A stretch of DNA of 64,000 nt. It comes from an uncultured beta proteobacterium (GTDB taxonomy: Bacteria > Pseudomonadota > Gammaproteobacteria > Burkholderiales > Burkholderiaceae_C). The stretch lies in the NCBI GenBank assembly GCA_903886275.1, contig CAISLN010000050.1, forward strand, positions 1-64,000, read 5' to 3'. Each line of letters opens with the position of its first letter. Position 1 is the first letter of the stretch. Positions 11,501 through 19,786 of this stretch are shown here, piece after piece. The notes beneath the pieces are model-generated. The model was not told the origin of the DNA. It ran no database searches and was given only the letters and a program-made list of their open reading frames with translations. The position numbers and the translations under genes were made by a program.

Positions 11501-11713
11501 CGGACCGCCAGCACGCTTGAACAGCGGCGAGTGGCATGCTTGTTGCGTCTATGTGGCTTCTTCAGACACGGGCGGAGGCAATGCCTTTCAAGCTGATATT
11601 CTAGGGTTGGGCCTAGGCTAAAGCCCTATACCCAATCGCTAGGAACTGGGTTAACGTACGTGTTGTGGAAAATCGCTTCACAAATCTTGTTGAAAATTAA
11701 TATTGGAGTTTTT

Positions 11714-12898
11714 ATGCAGTTCAGAGTTAAAAGTGCCTTGACCATTTTGGCTGCCGCCACACTGTTGGTGGCTTGCGGAAAGAAGGAAGAAGCTGCGGCG
11801 CCGGCCGCTCCCGCTGCTTCGCCAACTGCCGTGATCAAGATTGGTCACGTTGGCCCGACCAGCGGCGCTATTGCGCACCTGGGCAAGGACAATGAGAACG
11901 GTGCCCGAATGGCCATCGAAGAGTTGAATGCAGCTGGCGTCATGATCGACGGCAAAAAAGTCAGCCTTGAACTCATGGCAGAAGATGATGCAGGGGACCC
12001 AAAGCAAGGAACTGCAGTCGCGCAAAAATTGGTCGATGCCAAGGTAGCTGGCGTGATCGGCCACCTGAATTCTGGCACCACCATCCCCGCATCCAAGCTG
12101 TATAGCGATGCCGGCATTCCCCAGATTTCGCCCTCGGCCACCAACCCCAAGTACACACGCCAAGGCTTCAAGACTGCTTTCCGTGTGGTGGCTGACGACA
12201 CGCAACTGGGCGGAACGCTCGGCAAATACGCAGTGGAGACGCTGAAAGGCAAATCCATTGCGGTGGTCGATGACCGCACCGCATACGGCCAAGGCGTTGC
12301 AGAAGAATTTGCAAAAGCCGTTGAAGCCGCTGGCGGCAAGGTTGTAGCCAAGGAGTTCACCACCGACAAGGCGACCGACTTCAACGCCATCCTGACCACC
12401 ATCAAGGGCAAAAAGCCCGACGTCGTGTTCTTCGGCGGCATGGATGCTGTGGCCGGTCCAATGTTGAAGCAGATGAAATCCTTGGGTATCAAGGCCAAGT
12501 TCATGGGCGGTGACGGCATCTGCTCCACCGAACTGGTGAAGCTGGGCGGCGATGCCATTGCTGACGACCAAGTCTATTGCGCCGAAGCCGGTGGCGTCGA
12601 AGGTGAAGGCAAGGCAGGCATGGAAGAATTCAAGACCAAGTACAAGGCCAAGTTCGGCACCGAAGTGCAGGTCTATGCACCCTATGTGTACGACAGCCTG
12701 AAGCTGATGGTTGCGGCCATGGTCAAGGCCGGTTCTTCCGACCCCGTGAAGTACCTGCCCGTGCTGGCTGCAACGGCCGACTACAAGGGCGTCACTGGCC
12801 CCATCAGCTTTGATGAAAAGGGCGACATCAAGAATGGCGCTTTGACACTGAAGACGGTTCGCGGCGGCAAGTTGGAAACATTGGCTGTTATCCGCTAA
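11714..12898 (+). CDS. Branched-chain amino-acid-type ABC substrate-binding lipoprotein
   Basis: A 394-residue periplasmic binding protein of the LivJ/LivK class. The signal peptide ends in the lipobox LLVAC, giving a lipid-anchored Cys, then a short Ala/Pro linker. The mature domain begins VIKIGHVGPTSGAIAHLGKD and shows the two-lobe ligand-binding fold, including the GVIGHLNSGTTIPASKLY segment. The start is ATG 11714, with GGAG five bases upstream. No livHMGF genes are nearby, so it must work with a permease encoded elsewhere. A strong terminator follows. Confidence 0.93.
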   Translation: MQFRVKSALTILAAATLLVACGKKEEAAAPAAPAASPTAVIKIGHVGPTSGAIAHLGKDNENGARMAIEELNAAGVMIDGKKVSLELMAEDDAGDPKQGTAVAQKLVDAKVAGVIGHLNSGTTIPASKLYSDAGIPQISPSATNPKYTRQGFKTAFRVVADDTQLGGTLGKYAVETLKGKSIAVVDDRTAYGQGVAEEFAKAVEAAGGKVVAKEFTTDKATDFNAILTTIKGKKPDVVFFGGMDAVAGPMLKQMKSLGIKAKFMGGDGICSTELVKLGGDAIADDQVYCAEAGGVEGEGKAGMEEFKTKYKAKFGTEVQVYAPYVYDSLKLMVAAMVKAGSSDPVKYLPVLAATADYKGVTGPISFDEKGDIKNGALTLKTVRGGKLETLAVIR

Positions 12899-12920
12899 TT
12901 AGTCCACGCTTGTGATCGAA

Positions 12921-12954
12921 AGAGCGCGCCTTTTTTAGGGCGCGCTCTTTTTTT
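12921..12954 (+). terminator. Strong intrinsic terminator
   Basis: A perfect 10-bp stem pairs AGAGCGCGCC (12921-12930) with GGCGCGCTCT (12939-12948) and is followed by a T-run. It lies 22 bases after the binding-protein stop. Confidence 0.95.
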
Positions 12955-12999
12955 GCTCTAAAAAAATGCCCTCCACTATTTGCTATGAATCACGATAGC

Positions 13000-13224
13000 A
13001 TGAACACCCTATTCATGGGGCTGTAGTTTGGCTTACTGGTGTCAGCCTGTGCGCAGCTACCACCATCCATGAATGACTTGGCTTGGAAAGACCGGTGGGG
13101 CGACAGAGGAGAGCAGGTGCTTGCAAGAGACTATGCCATGTGCGCGACACTGGTGGAGCAAAGACGCAGCCTCTTGTCTTCATGCATGGAAAACCGTGGC
13201 TGGCTCTGGGCGAATGAAGAATGA
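13000..13224 (+). pseudogene. Small lipoprotein gene interrupted by TAG in the signal peptide
   Basis: From ATG 13000 the frame reads MNTLFMGL, then TAG (13024-13026), then FGLLVSACAQLPPS and 53 further residues to TGA. FGLLVSAC is a textbook lipobox tail; a single base change (TTG to TAG) would explain the break. The mature part holds CATLVEQRRSLLSSCMENRG, with a paired-Cys pattern seen in small exported proteins, but I do not recognise the family. A GTG at 13039 could start a 61-residue protein, but it would lack the signal peptide. An in-frame ATG at 12985 is an alternative start. A sequencing error cannot be excluded. Confidence 0.6.
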
Positions 13225-13253
13225 CTATCGCGATGGACCATCCTGCATAGGAC

Positions 13254-13291
13254 AAAAAAATGCCCTCTGCCGCCGCAGGCTTGAGGGCATT
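13254..13291 (-). terminator. Intrinsic terminator for the minus-strand membrane protein gene
   Basis: On the minus strand the 9-bp arms AATGCCCTC (13291-13283) and GAGGGCATT (13267-13259) pair and are followed by seven T. It lies 75 bases downstream of the membrane protein stop at 13366. Confidence 0.85.
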
Positions 13292-13365
13292 GAATCACTT
13301 TAGTCAACCCCTATGGTACAGGCGATACGCGTCCAACCCCAGCGAAATTTGGCCCCTACACAACA

Positions 13366-14487
13366 TTAGCGCACTGCCCCATCTGTCACTTGCAATACAC
13401 GCGGCAAATAGCGGCGCAGGCGCGCGTGAATGTCTGCCTCATGGCGCTGCCACCAGACGCCCATTGCTACAAAGCCCAGACCCAGCAGGGTCAGCGCAAA
13501 CGGGAACAGCAGACTGTCCTGAAACACCCGGTGCGCCAGATAGCCCAGATAGCCCGCCACACCGAAGGCGCCCAGTACGGTAAACACTCGCCTGTTGATG
13601 ACCGCGCCGCCAAAGACCAGCACCCCATTGATCAGGCAGTAGCCCAACTTGCCCCATTCGTTGTTGGAATCGCGCAGGCTCAAACCGCCCCAGAACATGA
13701 TGGCGCCAAACAGGTAGAGCCAAAAGGCAAAGTCTTGCCGCGCATGGACGTCCTTAGAGCGGCGGCTGCGCAGGTCTACCCACATGGCGAGCGTACAGGT
13801 GCCCAAGCCAAACACCAGCGAGACATCGCGGGTGAACTCCCAATCGAATCCCTCGTGCTGCATCAGTGCGTTGGCCGCGTCCATGCTCATGTACCAAACC
13901 GTTACTGCCAGCGGCATCACCATAAAGGGCAGCTTGTAACGCCACAGCATCACAGCACCTGCCACCAGTGTGGCGAACTCCAGCGTCAACCAGCGCCAAT
14001 TGATCTGGCTGTGATAGGCCGAGAAACTGGGGTCACCACCGGGCGGCCACCAACCCATCAGACTCTGCGCACACCACACCACCAGGGGCACGAGCACCAC
14101 GGCCAGGGTCGCCAAAATGCCAGCGGGCACCTTCAGGCTGCGCGTCTGAAAAGTGTCCGCCACCTTCAGGCAGGCCAACAAATAGGCCAGTGCGATGGCC
14201 AGCAGACCGCCCGCGCCCATTGCCTCAAAACCCAGCGTCATAAACAGCGACATGGCACCAATGGCCACCATGCCGCCAAAGTAATACAGCACATTGGTAA
14301 AGCCAAAGGCAGGGCCACTGTCGTGCGTGGCAGGCACAGCCGAGGCCACCGGCACGCTGCCCGCGCTGCTCAGCGCAGACCAACGCTCCCACAGGGCATG
14401 GGCTTGGGTTTCGGTGATCAGCCCGTCGGTGGCTGCGGCCTGCACATCGGCGCGGCTCAGGGCAATGGGAGTAGGTGTAATGGGCAT
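13366..14487 (-). CDS. Multi-spanning membrane protein (DUF2157-like)
   Basis: A 373-residue protein with a short cytoplasmic N-terminal domain (ITETQAHALWERWSAL) of the kind that opens DUF2157-like membrane proteins. About ten hydrophobic segments follow, including NVLYYFGGMVAIGAMSLFM near residue 65. A basic, Arg-rich tail (RRYLPRVLQ) ends it. No catalytic motif is visible and the function is unknown. Divergent from glnS with only 38 bases between the starts, so the two promoters must overlap. Confidence 0.75.
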   Translation of the reverse strand: MPITPTPIALSRADVQAAATDGLITETQAHALWERWSALSSAGSVPVASAVPATHDSGPAFGFTNVLYYFGGMVAIGAMSLFMTLGFEAMGAGGLLAIALAYLLACLKVADTFQTRSLKVPAGILATLAVVLVPLVVWCAQSLMGWWPPGGDPSFSAYHSQINWRWLTLEFATLVAGAVMLWRYKLPFMVMPLAVTVWYMSMDAANALMQHEGFDWEFTRDVSLVFGLGTCTLAMWVDLRSRRSKDVHARQDFAFWLYLFGAIMFWGGLSLRDSNNEWGKLGYCLINGVLVFGGAVINRRVFTVLGAFGVAGYLGYLAHRVFQDSLLFPFALTLLGLGFVAMGVWWQRHEADIHARLRRYLPRVLQVTDGAVR

Positions 14488-14525
14488 AAGCTTGCATCTT
14501 AAAGGCCAAGTCTAGAATCAAGCAC

Positions 14526-16418
14526 ATGAGCACCTCCCCCACCCCTGTCCCAGCCGCAATGCCAGCCGCCACCGAAGCCGTCAAGCCCAGCAATTTTCTG
14601 CGCCAGATCATCGAGTCCGATCTGGAAAAAGGCACTTATGCCGCTCGCCGCTGGGCCGGCAGTCCGGGGGATGCGGCCCACCATGCAGCAGGCCAGAGCG
14701 ACCCCGCCAAGATCCGCACCCGCTTTCCGCCCGAGCCCAATGGCTATTTGCACATAGGCCACGCCAAAAGCATCTGTCTGAACTTCGGACTGGCGCGCGA
14801 CTACGGCGGCGTCTGCCACCTGCGCTTTGACGACACCAACCCCGAGAAGGAAGACACCGAATACGTGGACTCCATCATCGACTCGGTGCGCTGGCTCGGC
14901 TTCGACTGGGCGCAAATCGGCCAGGCCCCCGGCAGCGCAGCACCCTACCAGGCCAGCGACTACTTCGACTTCATGTACCGCGCCGCCGAACACCTGATCG
15001 AGGCAGGCCTGGCCTACGTGGACGAACAGACCGCCGAAGAAATGCGCCTGAACCGTGGCGACTTCGTCAAGCCCGGCGTGGACAGCCCGTTTCGCAGCCG
15101 CACGACTGCACAGAACCTGGCGCGCTTTCGCGAGATGCGTGACGGCAAGCACGAAGATGGCTCCATGGTGCTGCGCGCCAAGATCGACATGGCCAGCCCC
15201 AACATCAATATGCGCGACCCGGCCATCTACCGCATACGCCGCGCCACCCACCACAACACCGGCGACCGCTGGTGCATCTACCCCATGTACACCTTCGCGC
15301 ATCCGATAGAGGACGCGCTGGAGCAAATCACCCATAGCATCTGCACGCTGGAGTTTGAAGACCAGCGCCCGTTTTACGACTGGCTGATGGCGCGTTTGTC
15401 AGAGCCCGCAACGCTGCCCGATGGTCGCGTTGTGGACGCCCTGTTGGCCAGCCCACCGCCCCACCAATACGAGTTTGCCCGCCTCAACCTCACCTACGTG
15501 ATCACCAGCAAACGTAAGCTTGCGACCTTGGTGTACGACCACCGCGTGAGCGGCTGGGACGACCCGCGCATGCCCACCATAGTCGGCCTGCGCCGCCGGG
15601 GCTACACGCCCCAGAGCCTGCTGCTGTTTGCTGAGCGCATTGGCGTGACCAAGAGCGACAGCTGGATCGACTACTCCACGCTCGAAGGCTGCCTGCGCGA
15701 AGACTTGGAGTCCAAGGCCCACCGCGGCATGGCCGTGCTCAACCCGGTCAAGCTGGTGCTGAGCAATTGGGACGAGGTTTTTGCGCCTGGCCATCTGGAG
15801 ACCTGCACCCAGCCCGCACTGCCCCACGCGCCGCACGGCGCGTCTTCTGATGCAGCGCCTGAAGGCACTGAGCCGCCACCGGCACGCCACTTCACCATCG
15901 GCAAAGAGGTGTGGATTGAGCGGGAAGATTTCTGCGAAGTGCCGCCCAAGGGCTACAAGCGCCTGTTCCCAGGAAACAAGGTGCGGCTAAAGGGCGGCTA
16001 TGTGATCGAGTGCACCGGCTGCACCAAGGACGCCGATGGCCAGATCACCGAAGTGCTGGCCACCGTGGTGCCCGACACCAAAAGCGGCACCCCCGGCAGC
16101 GACCTCGTCAAGGTCAAGGCCGCCATCACCTGGGTCGGCGTCGCCAATGGCGTCAACGCCGAAGTGCGCATGTACGACCGCCTGTTTTTGGATGCGCAAC
16201 CGGATGCGGGCAGCAAGGACTTCATCGAGAGCCTGAACCCCAACAGCCTGAAGGTGGTGACCGCGATCGTGGAACCCTCACTGGCCAACGCCGCAGCCGG
16301 CCAACAGTTCCAGTTTGAGCGCCACGGCTATTTTGTGGCGGACCGCATCGACCATGTGCAGGGGGCCAAGCCGGTGTTCAATTTGGCGGTGGGGTTGAAG
16401 GATTCGTGGGGGAAGTAA
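14526..16418 (+). CDS. glnS: Glutamine--tRNA ligase
   Basis: Class Ic aminoacyl-tRNA synthetase that charges tRNA-Gln. The HIGH-type motif is PPEPNGYLHIGHAKS (69-83), and the KMSKS equivalent is ITSKRKLATLV followed by DHRVSGWDDPRMPT. The C-terminal anticodon-binding beta-barrels are complete. At 630 residues it is longer than E. coli GlnRS (554). The extra comes from an N-terminal extension of about 35 residues with an Ala/Gly-rich insert (AGSPGDAAHHAAGQ), and from a Pro/Ala-rich insert near residue 430 between the catalytic core and the barrel. The IS66 region follows its stop. Confidence 0.96.
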   Translation: MSTSPTPVPAAMPAATEAVKPSNFLRQIIESDLEKGTYAARRWAGSPGDAAHHAAGQSDPAKIRTRFPPEPNGYLHIGHAKSICLNFGLARDYGGVCHLRFDDTNPEKEDTEYVDSIIDSVRWLGFDWAQIGQAPGSAAPYQASDYFDFMYRAAEHLIEAGLAYVDEQTAEEMRLNRGDFVKPGVDSPFRSRTTAQNLARFREMRDGKHEDGSMVLRAKIDMASPNINMRDPAIYRIRRATHHNTGDRWCIYPMYTFAHPIEDALEQITHSICTLEFEDQRPFYDWLMARLSEPATLPDGRVVDALLASPPPHQYEFARLNLTYVITSKRKLATLVYDHRVSGWDDPRMPTIVGLRRRGYTPQSLLLFAERIGVTKSDSWIDYSTLEGCLREDLESKAHRGMAVLNPVKLVLSNWDEVFAPGHLETCTQPALPHAPHGASSDAAPEGTEPPPARHFTIGKEVWIEREDFCEVPPKGYKRLFPGNKVRLKGGYVIECTGCTKDADGQITEVLATVVPDTKSGTPGSDLVKVKAAITWVGVANGVNAEVRMYDRLFLDAQPDAGSKDFIESLNPNSLKVVTAIVEPSLANAAAGQQFQFERHGYFVADRIDHVQGAKPVFNLAVGLKDSWGK

Positions 16419-16449
16419 CAGATAATGTGAAAAACCAAAGGAATGCTGA

Positions 16450-16541
16450 ATGCTTGCCTCGTCAGACGAAATATTGTCAAACTTACATGAACGGTACAGA
16501 AATGTGTTCAGTCTCACTTTGGCAGAAGCAGCAGACCAAAC
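16450..16541 (+). pseudogene. 5' part of a small gene split by the IS66 element
   Basis: ATG 16450, with AAAGGA upstream, opens a frame MLASSDEILSNLHERYRNVF and continues SLTLAEAADQ up to the left inverted repeat of the insertion sequence. The frame is not continued inside the element. Its likely 3' half lies at 18248-18352. I do not recognise the family. Confidence 0.5.
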
Positions 16542-16566
16542 GTAATCGTTTAGATCCCCAGCCATC
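16541..16566 (+). repeat. Left terminal inverted repeat of the IS66-type element
   Basis: CGTAATCGTTTAGATCCCC continuing to 16566. It matches the reverse complement of 18222-18247 in 25 of 26 positions. Confidence 0.9.
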
Positions 16567-18151
16567 AGACCCCCATCAAGGCCCCATTGCGGCCTAGCAA
16601 ATGCGGTGCAATGGGCGGCAAGCCCGGTGCAGCCAGACCCAGCCGGGCAGCAGAAATTGCACGGGCCAGCAAATCTGTGGCGCTGGCACCTCTAAGCCAA
16701 CAGGTGTCTATGACACTTGCGAGCAAAGCCACGCTGTTGGAGCCCACCAGCGTGCGGGTACCGTAGCTGATGCGCCGCGCAATTACCCAGTGGCGCAGTT
16801 GGCGTTCGGCGGCATTGTGGGTCAGTGGCAGCATCGGGTCGCCCAGCACGCGCATGATCACCTGCCAGTCGTTTAGAAACTCCCGCGCAATCGCGCGCAG
16901 CGCTTCATGCTTGGCGTGGCGGTAGTTTTCGCACAGCGCTTTGAGTTCTTCCACCTGCTTTGCATGGGTCACCGCCGGCAGCGCAGGCGGCTCCTGTTGC
17001 GTGGCAGCGGGCATCGCCTTGAACTGGGCCCGTGCCTCAAAAACCCCTTGCATGAGGCTAGCAAACAGCTCCAACATGGCCTGCCCGCCACGCGCTGCCT
17101 GCGTGTTTGTGGACTCGGCCACACCCCGCAATTTGCGCTTCAGGTGGGCCCAGCAGCGCAGCCGGTTGACCGTGCTGCGGTAGGCCTGGTAGCCGTCAGT
17201 CATGAAGATGCCCAGGAAGGCCGCGCCCAAGACGCTATCGACCATTTCTTTGGTGCGCATGCCAATCACGTACAGCACCGTGTGGCTGCAGCAAAACACC
17301 CATAACCACAGGCGCAGTTGGCGCTCTGGCCAAGAGGTCTCATCGGCATGGGCCAGTACGGCCTCCTGGAGTTGGCGCACCAAATCAGCCCATAGCGGCT
17401 CCACGCTGCGCGCAGTTTGTTTGATGGTTTGATCGATCAGGGCCGTGGAGATCTCCAGCCCAAAGAGTTCGAGCAGCAGCTCCTGCACTTTGCGCCGGGG
17501 CAAGCGCATGCGCAGACTCAAGTAGACCACCGTGGCCGCCAGACGTGGCCCCAGCAGGCGCTGCTCTGTGATGTGAACGCCCTCCCACAGGCTGTCGTCT
17601 TGGGCACGTTCAGCCACGGCCCGCGTGGTGTGTTTGCAGGCGCATGTGCGCAGTATCAGGTAGGTGCGGGTGACTTCAAGGTGGAGCCCAAGCTGTTGCG
17701 GGCAGGTGGCGCCTTGGCGCGAGCTGCACAACTCCAACGTATCCCAGGCCGTCCAGGCTTGGCCTTGGGCCTGTGCCGTGAAGGGTTGCAGGCAGCCTGC
17801 ACAGGCATCGGGGTGCTTGTAGACAAACTTCGTAGGTGTGAGTTTTTGGGAGCGCCCATGGCCAGGCGCACCAACCGGGCGACCCGCACGTTTGGCTACT
17901 TGCGCTACCGGCGCAATGGGACTCTCACCGGCAGCTGCGTTGTCGGGCTTTGCTTTGGCATCACCGCTTTGCCAAGGTGGCATGCTGCCTGGCGGGCGCG
18001 AGCTGTTGTCCGGGTTCTGGTTGAGCCTGTCGCGCGCCACGCGCAGCTCGTCGAGCGTTCGCGTGAGCAGGCTACGCACCGTTGGCTCCGACAAATTGGC
18101 TTGCCAGACTTCATCCATCTGCGAGAGATCGTGATCGCTGATGTTCTTCAT
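16565..18151 (-). CDS. IS66 family transposase (TnpC)
   Basis: A 528-residue transposase. It has an N-terminal helical region (VRSLLTRTLDELRVARDRL), a Zn-binding IS66 domain with CAGC and CAC cysteines, and a DDE core with Asp270 (HADETSW), Asp319 (MTDGYQAY) and Glu449 (NAAERQLRHW). The reading frame is complete and the catalytic residues are present, so the element may still move. The gene fills the element almost end to end; its stop touches the left inverted repeat. Confidence 0.95.
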   Translation of the reverse strand: MKNISDHDLSQMDEVWQANLSEPTVRSLLTRTLDELRVARDRLNQNPDNSSRPPGSMPPWQSGDAKAKPDNAAAGESPIAPVAQVAKRAGRPVGAPGHGRSQKLTPTKFVYKHPDACAGCLQPFTAQAQGQAWTAWDTLELCSSRQGATCPQQLGLHLEVTRTYLILRTCACKHTTRAVAERAQDDSLWEGVHITEQRLLGPRLAATVVYLSLRMRLPRRKVQELLLELFGLEISTALIDQTIKQTARSVEPLWADLVRQLQEAVLAHADETSWPERQLRLWLWVFCCSHTVLYVIGMRTKEMVDSVLGAAFLGIFMTDGYQAYRSTVNRLRCWAHLKRKLRGVAESTNTQAARGGQAMLELFASLMQGVFEARAQFKAMPAATQQEPPALPAVTHAKQVEELKALCENYRHAKHEALRAIAREFLNDWQVIMRVLGDPMLPLTHNAAERQLRHWVIARRISYGTRTLVGSNSVALLASVIDTCWLRGASATDLLARAISAARLGLAAPGLPPIAPHLLGRNGALMGV

Positions 18152-18221
18152 GCGATGGTGCTCGGCAGATCAATGGTGGTGCAAGACACAGGTGGCTGAT
18201 TGTGACTTGGAAAACCGGCTG

Positions 18222-18247
18222 GATGGCTGGGGGTCTAAACGATTACG
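18222..18247 (-). repeat. Right terminal inverted repeat of the IS66-type element
   Basis: Read on the minus strand it begins CGTAATCGTTTAGACCCCC and pairs with 16541-16566, the one difference being C for T. Confidence 0.9.
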
Positions 18248-18352
18248 GCCACTGAGGAAGATCTACAAAAAGCAAAATACGTTGGAGAAGTTCGATCAAG
18301 GCGAATGAAAAATGCGGCAATGGCAGCAGCATATGAATACTTGTCTGGATAG
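18248..18352 (+). pseudogene. 3' part of the small gene split by the IS66 element
   Basis: Directly after the right inverted repeat an open frame reads ATEEDLQKAKYVGEVRSRRM and then KNAAMAAAYEYLSG to TAG at 18350. It has no start and looks like a protein C-terminus. Joined to 16450-16541 it would make a polypeptide of about 65 residues. Low GC compared with its surroundings supports a different origin. Confidence 0.5.
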
Positions 18353-18373
18353 AGATTAATTGGTTGTCCACAA

Positions 18374-18526
18374 ATGCAACCCCAATCCATCCTCCACTTC
18401 TGGTTCACCGAGCTAAGCCCCAAGCAGCAGTTCGCCAAAGACGCCGCCGTTGATGAGGCCATCCGCACCCGCTTCGGCGCCACGCTGGAGGCCGCTGCGC
18501 GGTACAACACAGAACCAGCACCGTAG
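18374..18526 (+). pseudogene. Truncated copy of the DUF924 gene 5' end
   Basis: The frame from ATG 18374 encodes 50 residues. From SILHFWFTELSPKQQFAKD to LEAAAR it repeats the start of the intact DUF924 gene at 19115, then diverges at 18504 and stops at 18524. It is a partial duplication, left on the other side of the toxin-antitoxin pair. Confidence 0.85.
18388..18503 (+). repeat. Direct repeat, copy 1 (DUF924 5' end)
   Basis: These 116 bases match 19129-19244 with one mismatch (GGCGCC against GGCACC). The spacing between copies is 741 bases. Confidence 0.95.
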
Positions 18527-18571
18527 CGCTATAGTGGTGCCCTGTTCGATCACTAGCCCAATGGAGCCGCC

Positions 18572-18805
18572 ATGACCACAAGCGCCGAAGCCTTAAGTGC
18601 CCAAGCTGTCGAGTTGCCGCCAGGGGAGCGCATGGCGCTTGTGGAACGTATTTTGGATAGCTTGGACGAGCCCGATGCTGCGCTGGACGCGCTTTGGGCC
18701 AAGGAAGCCGATGACCGACTGGCTGCCTATCGGCGTGGCGAGGTAAAGGCTGTGGCCTTGTCTGATGTGATTGCAAAGTACGAAGTCCACTCAAAATCTG
18801 CATGA
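18572..18805 (+). CDS. Addiction-module antitoxin (TIGR02574-like)
   Basis: A 77-residue acidic protein of the family found upstream of RelE/ParE toxins. It has the characteristic LPPGERMALVERILDSLDE helix and a C-terminal half (WAKEADDRLAAYRRGEVKAV) that should wrap the toxin. The stop overlaps the toxin start by 4 bases (ATGA), as is usual for translationally coupled pairs. The module lies between two copies of the DUF924 5' end. Confidence 0.88.
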   Translation: MTTSAEALSAQAVELPPGERMALVERILDSLDEPDAALDALWAKEADDRLAAYRRGEVKAVALSDVIAKYEVHSKSA

Positions 18806-19095
18806 GCATTCGCTTGCTGGAGCCGGCGCAGGCCGAGCTTGATGAGGCCATTGCTTGGTATGCAGAACAGGCACCAGGACTTGGTGATGCGTTTCTGATC
18901 GAAACGCTGAAGGCAATTGCGCTGATTGGTCAATTTCCCGCAGCGTGGCACCCGCTCACACCCCACATTCGCCGCTGCCGACTCAAGCGCTTTCCGTACA
19001 GCGTGGTGTACGCGCAGGATGGAACGGATGTGCTGGTCTTGGCCATTGCACACCAGCACCGCAAGCCCAACTATTGGCGCAACAGATGGATTTAA
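18802..19095 (+). CDS. RelE/ParE family toxin
   Basis: A 97-residue toxin. The N-terminal helices (EPAQAELDEAIAWYAEQAPG) and the C-terminal sheet (IRRCRLKRFPYSVVYAQDG and VLVLAIAHQHRKPNYW) carry the typical conserved Arg, Phe-Pro-Tyr and His-Arg-Pro-Tyr residues. It could be a ribosome-dependent mRNase (RelE-like) or a gyrase poison (ParE-like); sequence alone does not decide. It is complete, so the pair is probably active. Confidence 0.9.
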   Translation: MSIRLLEPAQAELDEAIAWYAEQAPGLGDAFLIETLKAIALIGQFPAAWHPLTPHIRRCRLKRFPYSVVYAQDGTDVLVLAIAHQHRKPNYWRNRWI

Positions 19096-19114
19096 ACGCA
19101 CAGTGCTCGCCCCC

Positions 19115-19654
19115 ATGAAGCCCCAAGACATCCTCCACTTCTGGTTCACCGAGCTAAGCCCCAAGCAGCAGTTCGCCAAAGACGCCGCCGTTGATGAGGC
19201 CATCCGCACCCGCTTCGGCACCACGCTGGAGGCCGCTGCGCGGTGCGAGTTGTCTGCCTGGCGCACTAGCGCCGAGGGGCGACTGGCTGAAGTTTTGGTG
19301 TTGGACCAGTTCTCGCGCAATGTGTACCGCGACACACCGCACGCCTTTGCACAGGACGCATTGGCGCTGGCGCTGGCGCAGGAACTGGTGGCCAGTGGGC
19401 AGGACCACAAGCTGCCCTTGGCACAGCGCAGCTTTGCCTACATGCCCTCTATGCACAGCGAGTCCGCGCTGGTGCACGCGCAGGCTGTCTCGCTGTTTTC
19501 GCAGCCGGGTATGGAAGACACCCTTCGCTTTGAGTTGCTCCACAAAGCCATCATCGACCGCTTCGGCCGCTATCCGCACCGCAATGCCATTTTGGGGCGC
19601 AGTTCTACAACGCAAGAGCTGGCTTTCCTGAGCGAGCCGGGGTCTTCGTTCTAG
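19115..19654 (+). CDS. DUF924 family protein
   Basis: A 179-residue protein starting MKPQDILHFWFTELSPKQQ. The family-conserved LVLDQFSRNVYRDTPHAFAQD and SFAYMPSMHSES segments are present, and the end is SEPGSSF. DUF924 proteins have an all-helical, TPR-like fold and no settled biochemical role. The gene is intact and starts 19 bases after the toxin stop. Its 5' 116 bases are duplicated upstream of the toxin-antitoxin pair, which suggests the module entered here and rebuilt or copied the gene start. Confidence 0.88.
   Translation: MKPQDILHFWFTELSPKQQFAKDAAVDEAIRTRFGTTLEAAARCELSAWRTSAEGRLAEVLVLDQFSRNVYRDTPHAFAQDALALALAQELVASGQDHKLPLAQRSFAYMPSMHSESALVHAQAVSLFSQPGMEDTLRFELLHKAIIDRFGRYPHRNAILGRSSTTQELAFLSEPGSSF
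19129..19244 (+). repeat. Direct repeat, copy 2 (inside intact DUF924 gene)
   Basis: Partner of 18388-18503 (115 of 116 bases identical). Confidence 0.95.
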
Positions 19655-19774
19655 GGTTGGGGCTTGTTGAAAGACATTGCCCACGAAGGTGTGGCGCTTT
19701 AGGTCCGCTCCCTTTGGGCTGCCTGCAATCGTCATCAGCCAATCCCAAAAAACCCCAAATCAGGTATCACAAAT

Positions 19775-19785
19775 CCCAATTTGGG
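19775..19785. promoter_or_regulatory. Palindrome at the winged-helix gene start, possible operator
   Basis: CCCAATTTGGG is a perfect inverted repeat around one T and ends one base before ATG 19787. Three related CCCAA/CCCCAAA strings lie in the preceding 35 bases. The position suits autoregulation by the following DNA-binding protein. Confidence 0.4.
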
Positions 19786-19786
19786 T

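Larger units (their letters stand above)
16541..18247 (-). mobile_element. IS66-family insertion sequence (single-gene type)
   Basis: The element is bounded by 26-bp terminal inverted repeats with one mismatch and holds one transposase gene. There is no tnpA or tnpB accessory gene, as in the ISBst12-like branch of IS66. The family normally leaves an 8-bp target duplication. The flanks here (GACCAAAC and GGCCACTG) agree at only four of eight positions, so the duplication has decayed or one side was rearranged. Confidence 0.88.

Noticed and set aside
12960..13267. The 14-mer AAAAAAATGCCCTC occurs at 12960 and 13254 around the broken lipoprotein gene, suggesting target-site duplications
   Set aside because: The second copy is half of a terminator for the minus-strand gene, and no transposase or inverted ends are present. 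Probably a duplicated terminator piece or chance.
16533..18255. An 8-bp target duplication at the IS66 ends
   Set aside because: The two flanks agree at only four of eight positions, so no duplication can be claimed.
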